This document shows, piece after piece, positions 27,873 to 37,694 of a DNA stretch of 64,000 nucleotides. Source of the stretch: Achromobacter aegrifaciens. Its GTDB lineage: Bacteria > Pseudomonadota > Gammaproteobacteria > Burkholderiales > Burkholderiaceae_B. The notes under the pieces were generated by a model. It saw only the letters and a list, made by a program, of their open reading frames with translations. It was not told where the DNA came from and did no database searches. Every line of letters starts with the position of its first letter. The stretch's first letter is position 1. Where the stretch lies: the NCBI RefSeq assembly GCF_902859735.1, contig NZ_CADIJY010000001.1, forward strand, positions 186,001-250,000, written 5' to 3'. The position numbers and the translations under genes are program-made.

Positions 27873-29951
27873 ATGCAAGCCGTAACTTCCACGCTTAGCG
27901 GAAACATCCGCGTCATCGTCATCGACAACCCTCCGGTCAATGCCACGTCCCAGGCGGTGCGCGCCGGCCTGCTGCAGGCCATGGAGCAGGCGGCAGGCGA
28001 TGACGATACCCGGGCCATCGTCATCGCCTGCGCCGGCGCTACCTTCGTGGCCGGGGCCGATATCAAGGAGTTCGGCAAGCCGCCGCTGGACCCGCACCTG
28101 TCGCAGGTGATACACGCCATCGAATCCAGCGCCAAGCCGGTGGTCGCGGCGATCCACGGTTCCGCGCTGGGCGGGGGGCTGGAACTGGCCCTGGGCTGCC
28201 ACTACCGGGTGGTGGATGCGCGAGCCCGCCTGGGCCTGCCCGAGTCCACCCTGGGTATCATCCCCGGGGCGGGCGGTATTCCTCGGCTGCTGCGCCTGGC
28301 GGGCGTCGAGAAGGCGCTGGACATGGCTGCGGGCGGCAAACCAATAGGCGCGGCCGAGGCGCTGGAAGCCGGTTTGGCGGACGCGTCAGCACAGGAGGAT
28401 GTCCGGGCCGCCGCCATTGCGTACGCCCAGCGCTTGCTGGCGGAGGGCCAGGGCGCGCGGCGCACGCGGGAATTGCCGGTTCCGGCCTGCGAACCTCAGT
28501 TGTTCGAGGCCGCACGCGCCAGGTTCCAGGTCAGCCATCGAGGCCAGTTGGCGCCGCAGGCTTGCGTCGACGTGGCCATGTGCAGCGTCGCTTCGAGTTT
28601 CGAGGACAGCGTGGCCTATGGCCGCGAGCGCTTCCGGGAACTGGTGGCGTCGCCGCAGGCGCAAGCCTTGCGCCACGCGTTCTTCGCCGAGCGCATCGCG
28701 ACCAAGCCCGCCGGCCTGCCCGCCGAGGACGCGGCGCCGGTGCGCAAGGCCGGCGTGGTCGGCGCCGGCACCATGGGCACGGGCATCGCCATGTGCTTTC
28801 TGAATGCGGGCATCCCCGTCGTGCTGGTCGAGCAGAACGAAAAGGTGCTGGCGTCCAGCGTCGAGACCATAGGCAAGACCTATAGCAACGATGTGGCGAA
28901 GGGCCGCATCACCGAAGCCACGCAGCGTGCGCGGAGCGGCGCGCTGACGCCGACGCAGCAATACGAGCCGCTGTGCGACTGCGACCTTGTGGTGGAGGCC
29001 GTCTTCGAGGACATGGGCGTCAAGCGGCAGGTACTGGCCAGCATCGAAGAGAACCTGCGGCCGGATGCGCTGATCGCCACCAACACCTCGTTCCTGGACA
29101 TCGATGCGTTGGCGGCGGACCTGCGCCGCCCGGAGAACGTCGTCGGCATGCATTTCTTCAGCCCTGCCCACATCATGAAGCTGCTGGAAAACGTGCGCGG
29201 CGCGCGCAGTTCGCCGCGCGCGCTGGCCACGATCCAGGCCTTGGGCAAGCGCCTGGGTAAGGTGGCGGTGATGGTGGGGGTGTCCGATGGTTTCGTCGGC
29301 AACCGCATGCTGGCGCGACGCACCCGCGAGTGTTACTTCATGCTGGAGGAAGGCGCGTTGCCCGAGCAGGTCGACCGCGTGCTGTGCGAGTTCGGCTTTC
29401 CGATGGGACAGTTCCAGCTGAACGACCTGGCGGGCCTGGACGTGGCCTGGCGCAACCGCCAAAGCCGGCTGGACCGTTTGAGCCCACGCGAGGTGGCCTG
29501 CAACATCCTGGACGAGATCGTCGCGGAGGGACGGCTGGGGCAGAAGACCGGCGCAGGGTTCTATACCTATGATACGCAGCGCAAACGGTCGGTGGATCCG
29601 GCCATTTCCGAACTGATCGTGCGCAACGCGGAACGGCGCGGCATCAGGCGGCGCGAGATTTCCGACGGAGAGATCCTGGAGCGCTGCCTCTACGCCATGA
29701 TCAACGAGGGGGCGCTGATCCTGGAGGAGGGCGTCGCCAGCCGGCCGGAGGACATCGACACCATCTGGCTCAACGGCTACGGCTTTCCGCGGTTCCGCGG
29801 CGGCCCGATGTTCCATGCGGACCAGATCGGCGCGGCGCGCCTCTGCGAGCGCATCCGCCATTACGCCAGCCTGGCAGGCGAGCAGTACTGGACGCCCGCG
29901 CCGCTGCTGCTCGCCCAGGCGCGCGACGGCGGCGGCTTCTACCCTCGCTGA
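27873..29951 (+). CDS. Bifunctional enoyl-CoA hydratase / 3-hydroxyacyl-CoA dehydrogenase (FadB/MFE-like)
   Basis: A 692-residue fusion. The N-terminal crotonase domain (residues 1-180) shows the oxyanion segment VAGADIKEFG, then SALGGGLELALGCHYR and LPESTLGIIPGAGG with both catalytic Glu positions. The dehydrogenase domain starts near residue 290 with the NAD motif VVGAGTMGTGIAMCF and has the catalytic His in GMHFFSPAHIMKLLE. It hydrates and then oxidises acyl-CoA intermediates in beta-oxidation-like order. The ATG at 27873 is chosen from context; the frame extends upstream only into the Bug gene. Substrate unknown. Confidence 0.93.
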   Translation: MQAVTSTLSGNIRVIVIDNPPVNATSQAVRAGLLQAMEQAAGDDDTRAIVIACAGATFVAGADIKEFGKPPLDPHLSQVIHAIESSAKPVVAAIHGSALGGGLELALGCHYRVVDARARLGLPESTLGIIPGAGGIPRLLRLAGVEKALDMAAGGKPIGAAEALEAGLADASAQEDVRAAAIAYAQRLLAEGQGARRTRELPVPACEPQLFEAARARFQVSHRGQLAPQACVDVAMCSVASSFEDSVAYGRERFRELVASPQAQALRHAFFAERIATKPAGLPAEDAAPVRKAGVVGAGTMGTGIAMCFLNAGIPVVLVEQNEKVLASSVETIGKTYSNDVAKGRITEATQRARSGALTPTQQYEPLCDCDLVVEAVFEDMGVKRQVLASIEENLRPDALIATNTSFLDIDALAADLRRPENVVGMHFFSPAHIMKLLENVRGARSSPRALATIQALGKRLGKVAVMVGVSDGFVGNRMLARRTRECYFMLEEGALPEQVDRVLCEFGFPMGQFQLNDLAGLDVAWRNRQSRLDRLSPREVACNILDEIVAEGRLGQKTGAGFYTYDTQRKRSVDPAISELIVRNAERRGIRRREISDGEILERCLYAMINEGALILEEGVASRPEDIDTIWLNGYGFPRFRGGPMFHADQIGAARLCERIRHYASLAGEQYWTPAPLLLAQARDGGGFYPR

Positions 29952-29986
29952 GGCTTTCCCTTCTGTCATCCACGTACACACATCCT

Positions 29987-31231
29987 ATGTCTAACAGAGA
30001 ACCTCCGCTTAGCGGCATCACCGTGCTGGACATGACCCGCATCATGGCGGGTCCCTGGTGCACGCAGAACCTGGCCGACCTGGGCGCCGAAGTACTGAAG
30101 ATCGAACGCCCGCTATCGGGCGACGACACCCGCGGCTGGGGGCCGCCCAACCTGATGGACGCCGAAGGCCGGCGCACGCAGGAGTCGGCGTATTACCTGG
30201 CCGCCAACCGCAACAAGAAGTCGTTGGCCCTGGACATCGCAACCCAGGCTGGCGCGGACGCGGTGCGCCGGCTGGCAGCCGGATGCGACATCTTCGTCGA
30301 GAATTTCAAGGTGGGCGGCCTGCGCAAGTACGGCCTGGACTACGCCAGCCTGCGGGAGCTGAACCCGAGGCTCATCTATTGCTCCATCACGGGGTTCGGC
30401 CAGGACGGTCCCTACGCGGAAAAGCCCGGTTATGACTTCGTGATCCAGGCGCTGGGCGGTCTGATGAGCATCACTGGGGAAAAGGACGCGCTGCCTGGCG
30501 GCGGTCCGCAGAAGGCCGGCAACGCCGCCGCCGACCTGATGGCGGGCATGTACGCCACCAGCGCCATCCTCGCGGCGCTGCATGAGCGCGGCCGCAGCGG
30601 CCTGGGCCAACAGATCGATATCTCCATGCTGGATTGCCAGGTGGCGGCGTTGGGCGTGCAGAACTTCAACTACTTTCTGTCGGGCGAGGTGCCCCGCCGT
30701 GAAGGCAACGCACATGTCAACCTGGCCCCTTATCAGGTGTTCGAGGCGGCGGACGGGCATGTGGTGCTGGGCGTTGGCAACGACGGTCAGTTCCAGAAAT
30801 TTTGCGCCGCGGCGGGCCGGCCCGATCTGGCTGAAGATGAGCGCTACCTGACCAATACCGGGCGCGTGCTCGCCAAGGGCGTGCTCATTCCCGAACTCGA
30901 GCGGCTGTTTCTCACGCGAGGCCGCGACGAATGGGTCGGCCTGCTGGATGCCGCAGGCGTGCCGGTAGGCGTGATCAACGACATCGCCCAGGTTCATGAG
31001 GATCCGCAGGTGCGCGCCCGCGGCCTGAAATTCTCGTTGCCGCACCCAGTCTGCGGAAGCGTGCCGCAGGTCCGCAGTCCGATGCGTTTCTCGGAAAGCC
31101 CGGTCGCCTACCGCAACGCGGCTCCCTTGCTGGGAGCCGATACGCAGAGCGTCCTGAGCGCCAGGCTCGGATGCAGCGACACTGAAATCGCGGCGCTGCA
31201 GCAGCCCGCAAGCCAGGGAGAATCGCGATGA
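29987..31231 (+). CDS. CaiB/BaiF-family (class III) CoA-transferase
   Basis: A 414-residue class III CoA-transferase. Opening motif LSGITVLDMTRIMAGPWCTQNLADLGAEVLKIERP is diagnostic, and Asp183 in AGNAAADLMAGMY is the acyl-anhydride-forming Asp. It would activate the pathway's carboxylate by transferring CoA from a donor thioester. Ends with an ATGA overlap into the DUF35 gene, so translation is coupled. Confidence 0.92.
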   Translation: MSNREPPLSGITVLDMTRIMAGPWCTQNLADLGAEVLKIERPLSGDDTRGWGPPNLMDAEGRRTQESAYYLAANRNKKSLALDIATQAGADAVRRLAAGCDIFVENFKVGGLRKYGLDYASLRELNPRLIYCSITGFGQDGPYAEKPGYDFVIQALGGLMSITGEKDALPGGGPQKAGNAAADLMAGMYATSAILAALHERGRSGLGQQIDISMLDCQVAALGVQNFNYFLSGEVPRREGNAHVNLAPYQVFEAADGHVVLGVGNDGQFQKFCAAAGRPDLAEDERYLTNTGRVLAKGVLIPELERLFLTRGRDEWVGLLDAAGVPVGVINDIAQVHEDPQVRARGLKFSLPHPVCGSVPQVRSPMRFSESPVAYRNAAPLLGADTQSVLSARLGCSDTEIAALQQPASQGESR

Positions 31232-31614
31232 ACAGCGCAGCCGCCAATGCAGGCACCCAGAAGCAGTACTTCGACCACCTGGCGCAGGGCCGCTTCCTGA
31301 TCCAGCGCTGCGCCGATTGCGCGCGGCACGTGTTCCAGCCGCGCGAAATCTGCCCACATTGCGGCAGCGAGGCGCTGACCTGGGTCGCACCGACGGGTCG
31401 GGCCATTGTCTACAGTTGCACCACTGTCGCGCGCAAGCCCGAGGCCGGCGGCGACTACAACGTTGCGCTGCTCGATCTGGAGGAGGGCGTGCGGATGATG
31501 TCCAACGTCGTGGGCATGCCGCCTGACCAGGTGCGCATCGGCATGGCCGTAAGGGCCGTAATCGGCGAACGCGACGGCGCCGCCGCCGTGTTGTTCGAGG
31601 AGGCGCAGCAATGA
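31228..31614 (+). CDS. DUF35 / OB-fold Zn-ribbon acyl-CoA-associated protein
   Basis: A 128-residue protein with a rubredoxin-like Zn ribbon CADCARHVFQPREICPHCG (about residues 29-50) followed by an OB fold (VAPTGRAIVYSCTTVARKPEAGGDY). Such proteins bind thiolase-like partners and are needed for activity of the steroid side-chain aldolases (ChsH2 DUF35 with Ltp2) and of some thiolases. It overlaps both neighbours by ATGA, and the next gene encodes a thiolase-like protein, the expected partner. Confidence 0.9.
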   Translation: MNSAAANAGTQKQYFDHLAQGRFLIQRCADCARHVFQPREICPHCGSEALTWVAPTGRAIVYSCTTVARKPEAGGDYNVALLDLEEGVRMMSNVVGMPPDQVRIGMAVRAVIGERDGAAAVLFEEAQQ

Positions 31615-32783
31615 ACTACCGGCAATTGCGGGGTAAGACGGTCATCGCCGGCGTTGGCCACTTCGGCCTCGGCCAGGCGCCGGGCTACACGGACATGGAG
31701 CTGCTGGTGCGGGCCGCCCATGCGGCGGTGCGGGATGCGGGCTTGCAGATGCGCGACATCGACGGCATCGCGACCTCCAGCGTGGCGGCCAGCATGTGGC
31801 CTATGTCCGTCATCGAGACCCTGGGCATCCGCCCCACCTACATCGATGGAACCTGCCTGGGCGGCTCCAGCTTCATGTCCTACATCCTGGCCGCGGCCCA
31901 TGCGCTGGATTCGGGGCAGTGCAATGCCGTGCTGGTCTGCTACGGCAGCGCGCAGAAGACCGCTGCCGTCGGACGCTCGGCGATTGCGACCACGCGCAAG
32001 GCGCTGGACCCTCAGCCTTACGAAATGCCGTATGAACCTTTGAATCCGCCCAGCGCCTACGCGCTGGCCGCCAGGCGCCACATGCACGAGTTTGGCACCC
32101 GGCGCGAGGATTTGGCCGAAGTTGCGGTGGCGGCGCGCCGCTGGGCGCAACTCAATCCCGAAGCATATTCGCGCGATCCACTATCAATTGATGAGGTGCT
32201 GAGCGCGCGCCGGGTATCGGATCCGCTGACTGTCCGCGATTGCTGCCTGGTGACGGATGGCGCGGGCGCCTTCGTGATGACGCGGGCCGACCGCGCCCGG
32301 GATCTGCCACAGCCTCCCGCCTACATCCTGGGCAGCGCGACCGCCGTATGGAACCGCCAGATATCCGCGATGGAGAGCCTGACCACCACCGCGGCGCGCC
32401 AGTCGGGCGCGCTGGCGTTCGAAATGGCCGGCTATCGTCCAGCCGACATCGACGTGGCGCAGCTATACGACGCCTTCACCATCAACACCATCCTGTTCCT
32501 CGAAGACCTGGGATTCTGCGCCAAGGGCGAGGGCGGGGCCTTCGTGCGCGGCGGCGGCATTGCGCCGGGTGGCAGGCTGCCGGTGAACACAAACGGGGGC
32601 GGGTTGTCCTGCGTCCATCCGGGCATGTACGGGGTGTTCCTGGTGATCGAAGCGGTGCGCCAGTTGCGCGGCCAGGCGGGCGAGCGCCAGGTCCGGGATG
32701 CGCGCCTGGCCCTGGCGCACGGCAACGGCGGCACGCTGTCCAGCCAGTCCACGGTCATCCTGGGCGCCGAGGGAACCTGCTGA
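31611..32783 (+). CDS. Thiolase-like (SCP-x/Ltp2-type) protein
   Basis: A 390-residue thiolase-superfamily protein lacking the HEAF pattern of classic degradative thiolases. It has SCP-x/Ltp2-like features: IDGTCLGGSSFMSYILAA with Cys82 at the nucleophile position, QLYDAFTINTILFLEDLGF, NTNGGGLSCVHPGMYG and the terminal AHGNGG. With the overlapping DUF35 gene it may form a thiolase or a retro-aldolase complex. Retention of Cys82 leaves true thiolysis possible. It ends 9 bases from the convergent LysR stop. Confidence 0.85.
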   Translation: MNYRQLRGKTVIAGVGHFGLGQAPGYTDMELLVRAAHAAVRDAGLQMRDIDGIATSSVAASMWPMSVIETLGIRPTYIDGTCLGGSSFMSYILAAAHALDSGQCNAVLVCYGSAQKTAAVGRSAIATTRKALDPQPYEMPYEPLNPPSAYALAARRHMHEFGTRREDLAEVAVAARRWAQLNPEAYSRDPLSIDEVLSARRVSDPLTVRDCCLVTDGAGAFVMTRADRARDLPQPPAYILGSATAVWNRQISAMESLTTTAARQSGALAFEMAGYRPADIDVAQLYDAFTINTILFLEDLGFCAKGEGGAFVRGGGIAPGGRLPVNTNGGGLSCVHPGMYGVFLVIEAVRQLRGQAGERQVRDARLALAHGNGGTLSSQSTVILGAEGTC

Positions 32784-32792
32784 GGCCCCGTC

Positions 32793-33656
32793 TCAGGCGG
32801 CCCGCGCGATCTCGTAGATTTCCTCGATCAGGGCGGCGCGGACCGATTGCCGGTTCCATAGCAGGCCGACGCTGCGGAAGTGCTCGTCGTCCGGCAGGGG
32901 GATCTTGCGCAGCCCGGAGTCCGGGCGCAGTTCGCCTGCGCCGTCCGGCACCAGGGACACGCCCAGTCCCTGGCCTACCAGCAGCGCGATGACCTCGATG
33001 GAAGCGGTTTCGATGCGTATCTTGGGCCGTATGCTGTGCTGGCGGAAGTAGTTGGCGGCGAGCTGCCCGCCCCACAGCTTGCGGTCATAGCAGATCAGCG
33101 GATTGGCGCGCAGCAGCTGGTGCGGGTCGGTCTCGGCGAGCGAGGCCGGCGCCAGCACCACCAGCGGCTCGTCACGCACCCGGCGCCATTCCAGGTTCTT
33201 GGGCATCTGGAACTGCGGCTGCAGTATCAGTGCCGCGTCCATCTCTCCGTCGCAGATCTTGCTGTAGAGATTGACGGAATAGCCCTTGACCAGGCTGATT
33301 TCGAGATTGGGATGCCGGTCGATGAGACGCGCCAGCAGCGTGGGCATCAGCGTGGTCATGGCCGAATCGAACGCGCCCAGGGTCAGGTGGCCGAACACCA
33401 CCGGCCCCTGGGACGCGGCCTTCAGGTTGCGCACCTCTTCCATGACGTGCTTGGCCTGCGCCAGGATCTGCGCGCCTTCGACCGTGGGTTTGACGGTGCG
33501 GCCGGAACGCACCACCAGCTTGAAACCCAGTTCGTCCTCGACCTTCTTGATGCGCTGATTGACCGCCGCCGGTGTCAGGCCGTTCTTGCGCGCAACCTCG
33601 GCGATCGAACCCTGCTCGATGACCTGGATGAAATTGAGCAGGAAGGTGGTGTCCAT
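32793..33656 (-). CDS. LysR-family transcriptional regulator
   Basis: A 287-residue LTTR with the HTH around residues 3-60 (FIQVIEQGSIAEVARKNGLTPAAVNQRIKKVEDELGFKL) and an effector domain from about residue 90. It lies 19 bases downstream of trpC on the same strand and stops 9 bases from the thiolase-like gene. It may be transcribed from the trp operon, its own promoter, or both. Likely regulator of the convergent CoA operon (25982-32783), by proximity only. Confidence 0.9.
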   Translation of the reverse strand: MDTTFLLNFIQVIEQGSIAEVARKNGLTPAAVNQRIKKVEDELGFKLVVRSGRTVKPTVEGAQILAQAKHVMEEVRNLKAASQGPVVFGHLTLGAFDSAMTTLMPTLLARLIDRHPNLEISLVKGYSVNLYSKICDGEMDAALILQPQFQMPKNLEWRRVRDEPLVVLAPASLAETDPHQLLRANPLICYDRKLWGGQLAANYFRQHSIRPKIRIETASIEVIALLVGQGLGVSLVPDGAGELRPDSGLRKIPLPDDEHFRSVGLLWNRQSVRAALIEEIYEIARAA

Positions 33657-33675
33657 GGGCTCCCGGGCCGGCCGG

Positions 33676-34464
33676 TCAGCCCATCAGGCGCGCAAGTTCC
33701 GCGCCCGGATCCTTGGCGCGCATGAAGGCTTCGCCCACCAGGAAGGCGTCGACCTTGTGCTGGCGCATCAGCTGCACGTCTTCCGGCTTGAGGATGCCGC
33801 TTTCGGTCACGACGCGCTTGCCCGCGGGAATCCGGGGCAGCAGGTCCAGGGTGTTCGACAGGCTGGTCTCGAAGGTGCGCAGGTTGCGGTTGTTGATGCC
33901 GAGCAGCGGAGTCTTCATGGTCAGCGCGACGTCCAGTTCCTTGGCGTCATGCACTTCCACCAGCACGTCCATGCCCAGTTCCATCGCCAGCGTTTCATAG
34001 TCGCGCAGTTGCGCCGGGCTGAGCGCGGCCACGATCAGCAGCACGCAGTCCGCGCCCATGGCGCGCGCGGCGATGATCTGGTAGGGATCGATCACGAAGT
34101 CCTTGCGCAGCACCGGCAGCGAGCAGGCCGCGCGCGCCTGGCGCAGATGGTCGTGGGAGCCCTGGAAGAACTGCACGTCGGTCAGCACCGACAGGCAGGC
34201 CGCGCCGTGCACCGCATAGGTGGCGGCGATTTCCGGGGGATTGAAAGGGTCGCGCAGCACGCCCTTGGACGGCGAGGCCTTCTTGATTTCGGCGATGACG
34301 CCGGGCTTGCCTTGCGAGATCTTGTCTTCGATGGCTTGGGCAAAGCCACGCACGTCCTGCCGCGCCTGCGCTTCGCGCAGGACTTCGGCTTCGCTGCGCA
34401 TCTGGCGAGCGGCGGCGACTTCCTCGGCCTTGACGGCGAGGATCTTCGCGAGAATATCGTTCAT
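33676..34464 (-). CDS. trpC: Indole-3-glycerol phosphate synthase
   Basis: A 262-residue (beta/alpha)8 enzyme making indole-3-glycerol phosphate from CdRP. Motifs: [18 protein letters not shown] with the catalytic Lys, [15 protein letters not shown] and [14 protein letters not shown]. Monofunctional, without a fused TrpF domain. The start overlaps the trpD stop by ATGA. Confidence 0.97.
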   Translation of the reverse strand: MNDILAKILAVKAEEVAAARQMRSEAEVLREAQARQDVRGFAQAIEDKISQGKPGVIAEIKKASPSKGVLRDPFNPPEIAATYAVHGAACLSVLTDVQFFQGSHDHLRQARAACSLPVLRKDFVIDPYQIIAARAMGADCVLLIVAALSPAQLRDYETLAMELGMDVLVEVHDAKELDVALTMKTPLLGINNRNLRTFETSLSNTLDLLPRIPAGKRVVTESGILKPEDVQLMRQHKVDAFLVGEAFMRAKDPGAELARLMG

Positions 34465-35492
34465 TTCAGGAATTTCCGGGTATATGCGCAGAATTCTTCC
34501 AGCTTGGCTCGCGCCGCGCCGGTGGAGATAAGTTCAAATGCTAGAGCCAATGCCTCGGGAATGGAATCGGCCTTATTGCCAGCATAAATGGCGAGTCCCG
34601 CATTGAGCGCGACGATGTCGCGGGCGGTGCCCTCGACATTTTCGAGCGCCTCGATGACAAGCTCGCGCGATTGTTCGCGATTGGACACCTTGATGCTGCG
34701 GTTGGACATCATGGATAGCCCGTAGTCCTCGGGATGGATCTCATATTCGAGGACCTTTCCGTCCTTGAGTTCCCCGACCAGGGTGGCGCCGCCCAGCGAG
34801 GCCTCGTCCATGCCGTCCTTGCCGTGCACCACCAGCACGTGGCGCGAACCCAGGCGTTCCAGCACGCGCACCTGGATGCCGACCAGGTCGGGGTGGAACA
34901 CGCCCATCAACTGGTTGGCGGCGCCGGCCGGATTGGTCAGCGGGCCCAGGATGTTGAAAATGGTGCGCACGGCCAGTTCCTTGCGCACGGCGGCCACGTT
35001 CTTCATGGCGCCATGGTGGGCGGGCGCGAACATGAAGCCGATGCCGGTGGCCTGGATGCACTCGGCCACCTGTTCGGGCGTCAGCACCAGGTTGGCGCCC
35101 AGGGCTTCCAGCACGTCGGCGCTGCCGCTGGACGACGAGGCGCTGCGGTTGCCGTGCTTGGCGATCGGCACGCCGGCCGTCGCCGCCACGAACATGGCGG
35201 TGGTGGAAATGTTGAAGGTATGGCTGCCGTCGCCGCCGGTGCCGCACATGTCCAGCAGGTCGGCGGGGTTGGGCGTGACCACGGGCGTGGCGAATTCGCG
35301 CATGACCTGTGCGGCGGCGGTGATTTCGCCTATGGTCTCTTTCTTCACGCGCAGGCCCATCAGCAAGGCGCTTGCGATCTGCGGCGACATTTCGCCGCGC
35401 ATCAGCATGCGCATGAGATGCAGCATTTCGTCGTGGAAGATTTCGCGGTGTTCAATGCAGCGCGTCAGCGCTTCGGCGGGGGAAATAGTCAC
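34461..35492 (-). CDS. trpD: Anthranilate phosphoribosyltransferase
   Basis: A 343-residue enzyme joining PRPP to anthranilate. The PRPP/anthranilate motif [17 protein letters not shown] is near residue 80, followed by [20 protein letters not shown] and the acidic metal motif [12 protein letters not shown]. Length is normal. It lies 12 bases after trpG and overlaps trpC by 4. Confidence 0.97.
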   Translation of the reverse strand: MTISPAEALTRCIEHREIFHDEMLHLMRMLMRGEMSPQIASALLMGLRVKKETIGEITAAAQVMREFATPVVTPNPADLLDMCGTGGDGSHTFNISTTAMFVAATAGVPIAKHGNRSASSSSGSADVLEALGANLVLTPEQVAECIQATGIGFMFAPAHHGAMKNVAAVRKELAVRTIFNILGPLTNPAGAANQLMGVFHPDLVGIQVRVLERLGSRHVLVVHGKDGMDEASLGGATLVGELKDGKVLEYEIHPEDYGLSMMSNRSIKVSNREQSRELVIEALENVEGTARDIVALNAGLAIYAGNKADSIPEALALAFELISTGAARAKLEEFCAYTRKFLK

Positions 35493-35504
35493 GATGCGTC
35501 CTTC

Positions 35505-36071
35505 TTAGGCGAGGTTCAGGAAATTGCGGAGCAGGGCATGGCCGTGCTCGCTGAGCACCGACTCGGGATGGAACTGTACTCCGTATAGCGGCAGGGTCTT
35601 GTGGCGCACGCCCATGATGTCGCCGTCCGGCGCGGTCGCCGTCACGGCCAGGCAGTCGGGCAGGGTGGCGGGGTCTATGGTCAGCGAGTTGTAACGGATC
35701 ACGGTGTACGGGGTGGGCAGACCGGTGAAGATGTCCGTGCCGGTATGCGAGATCTGCACGGTCTTGCCGTGCATGATCTGCTGCGCGCGCACGATGTCGC
35801 CGCCGTAGGCCGCGCCGATGGCCTGATGGCCCAGGCACACGCCCAGGATGGGCTTCTTGCCCGCGAAGGCCTGGATCACGGGCACCGAGATGCCTGCCTC
35901 GGCCGGCGAGCAGGGGCCGGGCGACACGCAGATGCGGTCCGGGTTCATGGCGGCGATCTCTTCCAGCGTGATCTGGTCGTTGCGCGCCACGCGCACGTCT
36001 TCGCCCAGTTCACCGAAGTATTGCACCAGGTTGTAGGTGAAAGAGTCGTAGTTGTCGATCATCAACAGCAT
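35505..36071 (-). CDS. trpG: Anthranilate synthase glutamine amidotransferase subunit
   Basis: A 188-residue class I glutamine amidotransferase supplying ammonia to TrpE. The catalytic Cys is in [12 protein letters not shown], and the His and Glu are in [15 protein letters not shown]. Opening [19 protein letters not shown] is typical of TrpG/PabA; the operon context with trpE and trpD makes TrpG the main role, though PabA function is possible. Gap to trpE 56 bases. Confidence 0.96.
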   Translation of the reverse strand: MLLMIDNYDSFTYNLVQYFGELGEDVRVARNDQITLEEIAAMNPDRICVSPGPCSPAEAGISVPVIQAFAGKKPILGVCLGHQAIGAAYGGDIVRAQQIMHGKTVQISHTGTDIFTGLPTPYTVIRYNSLTIDPATLPDCLAVTATAPDGDIMGVRHKTLPLYGVQFHPESVLSEHGHALLRNFLNLA

Positions 36072-36127
36072 TTAATTCTCCTGTGGGGCCGCCCGGCGGC
36101 CCGGATATGTCCGGTGGGGGCGGGGCC

Positions 36128-37648
36128 TCAGATGGGCTCGTCCAGGCCGTGCTGCACCTGTTCGGCTGCGCGCAGCACCGCGCGGGCCTTGGCTTCGGTT
36201 TCGGCCCATTCGGCTTCAGGGTTGGAATCGGCCACGATGCCGGCGGCGGCCTGCACGTACAGCGTGCCGTCCTTGATGACGCCGGTGCGGATGGCGATGG
36301 CCACGTCCATTTCGCCGCCGTAGCTCAGGTAGCCGGCCGCGCCGCCGTAGATGCCGCGGCGCACGGGTTCCAGTTCGTCGATGATCTTCATGGCCTCGAC
36401 CTTGGGCGCGCCGGTCAGGGTGCCTGCGGGGAAGGACGCGCGCAGCACGTCCATGCTGCTCATGCCCGGGTTCAGCGTGCCGGTGACGTTGGACACCAGG
36501 TGCATCACGTGCGAATAGCGTTCGATCACCATGGTGTCGCTGACCTTGACCGAGCCCACCTGGGCCACGCGGCCCACGTCGTTGCGCGCCAGGTCGATCA
36601 GCATCACGTGTTCGGCCACTTCCTTGGGATCGGCCTTCAGTTCGGCGGCCAGGGCGGCGTCTTCCTCGGGCGTGCCGCCGCGCTTGCGGGTGCCGGCCAG
36701 GGGACGGATCGTGATCTGCGACTTGGGTTCGCCGTTTTCCACCACGCGTTCCTGGCGCACCAGGATTTCCGGCGACGCGCCGACCACCTGGAAGTCGCCG
36801 AAGTTCCAGAAGTACATGTAGGGGGAGGGATTGAGCGACCGCAGGGCGCGGTAGAGGGAGAGGGGGGAATCGCGGAAGGGCTTGGCGATGACCTGGCCAA
36901 TCTGCACTTGCATCAGGTCGCCGGCGGCGATGTGTTCCTTGGCGCGGTGCACGGCCGCCAGATAGTCTTCCTTCTTGAAGTCGCGCCGCTCTTCGGTCTG
37001 CATGCTGGCGTGGCTGTAGGGAATTTCCACCGGGCGTCGCAGTCGGGCGCGCAGGTCGTGCAGGCGCTGCTGGGCGCGGCTGTAGGCCTCGGGCTGGCCC
37101 GGGTCCGCGTAGACCATCAGGTAGATGCGGCCGGCCAGGTTGTCGACGATGACCAGCTCGTCCACGTGCATCAGCATCAGGTCGGGCGTGCCGCCTTCCA
37201 TGCCGGCGGGGAACGGCTTGACCGCCGGGCCCAGGCAGGGCTCGATGTGGCGCACGGTGTCGTAGCCGAAGTAGCCCGCCAGGCCGCCGCAGAAGCGCGG
37301 CATGCCGGGACGCAGGGCGACCTTGAAGCGGCTCTGGTATTGCTCGATGAAGGCCAGCGGATCGCCGTCATGGGTTTCGGCGACCTTGCCGTCGTGCAGC
37401 ACCTCGGTGCGGGTGCCGCTGGCGCGGATCACCGTGCGGGCCGGCAGGCCGATGAAGGAATAACGGCCGAAGCGTTCGCCGCCCACCACCGACTCCATCA
37501 GGCAGGTCATGCGTCCGCCCTGGGGGCCGGCGTGCGCCAGCTTCAGGTAGATGCCCAGCGGGGTGTCCAGGTCGGCATAGGTTTCGGCGACCAGCGGGAT
37601 GCGGTTGTAGCCTTGTGCGGCGAGGGCCTTGAATTCGATTTCGGTCAT
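36128..37648 (-). CDS. trpE: Anthranilate synthase component I
   Basis: A 506-residue chorismate-using enzyme. The chorismate-binding domain motifs include IRPLAGTRKRGGTPEED, DLARNDVGRVAQVG and FPAGTLTGAPKVEAM. The N-terminal tryptophan-feedback element appears as LMESVVGGERFGRYSFIG (LLES-type). The gene follows a Trp-rich leader peptide and an attenuator, so it is regulated by both attenuation and likely feedback inhibition. Confidence 0.97.
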   Translation of the reverse strand: MTEIEFKALAAQGYNRIPLVAETYADLDTPLGIYLKLAHAGPQGGRMTCLMESVVGGERFGRYSFIGLPARTVIRASGTRTEVLHDGKVAETHDGDPLAFIEQYQSRFKVALRPGMPRFCGGLAGYFGYDTVRHIEPCLGPAVKPFPAGMEGGTPDLMLMHVDELVIVDNLAGRIYLMVYADPGQPEAYSRAQQRLHDLRARLRRPVEIPYSHASMQTEERRDFKKEDYLAAVHRAKEHIAAGDLMQVQIGQVIAKPFRDSPLSLYRALRSLNPSPYMYFWNFGDFQVVGASPEILVRQERVVENGEPKSQITIRPLAGTRKRGGTPEEDAALAAELKADPKEVAEHVMLIDLARNDVGRVAQVGSVKVSDTMVIERYSHVMHLVSNVTGTLNPGMSSMDVLRASFPAGTLTGAPKVEAMKIIDELEPVRRGIYGGAAGYLSYGGEMDVAIAIRTGVIKDGTLYVQAAAGIVADSNPEAEWAETEAKARAVLRAAEQVQHGLDEPI

Positions 37649-37694
37649 GTCGGGTCTCGTGAGCGATTTATCTGCTATCGGACCAGGCGCGCAA

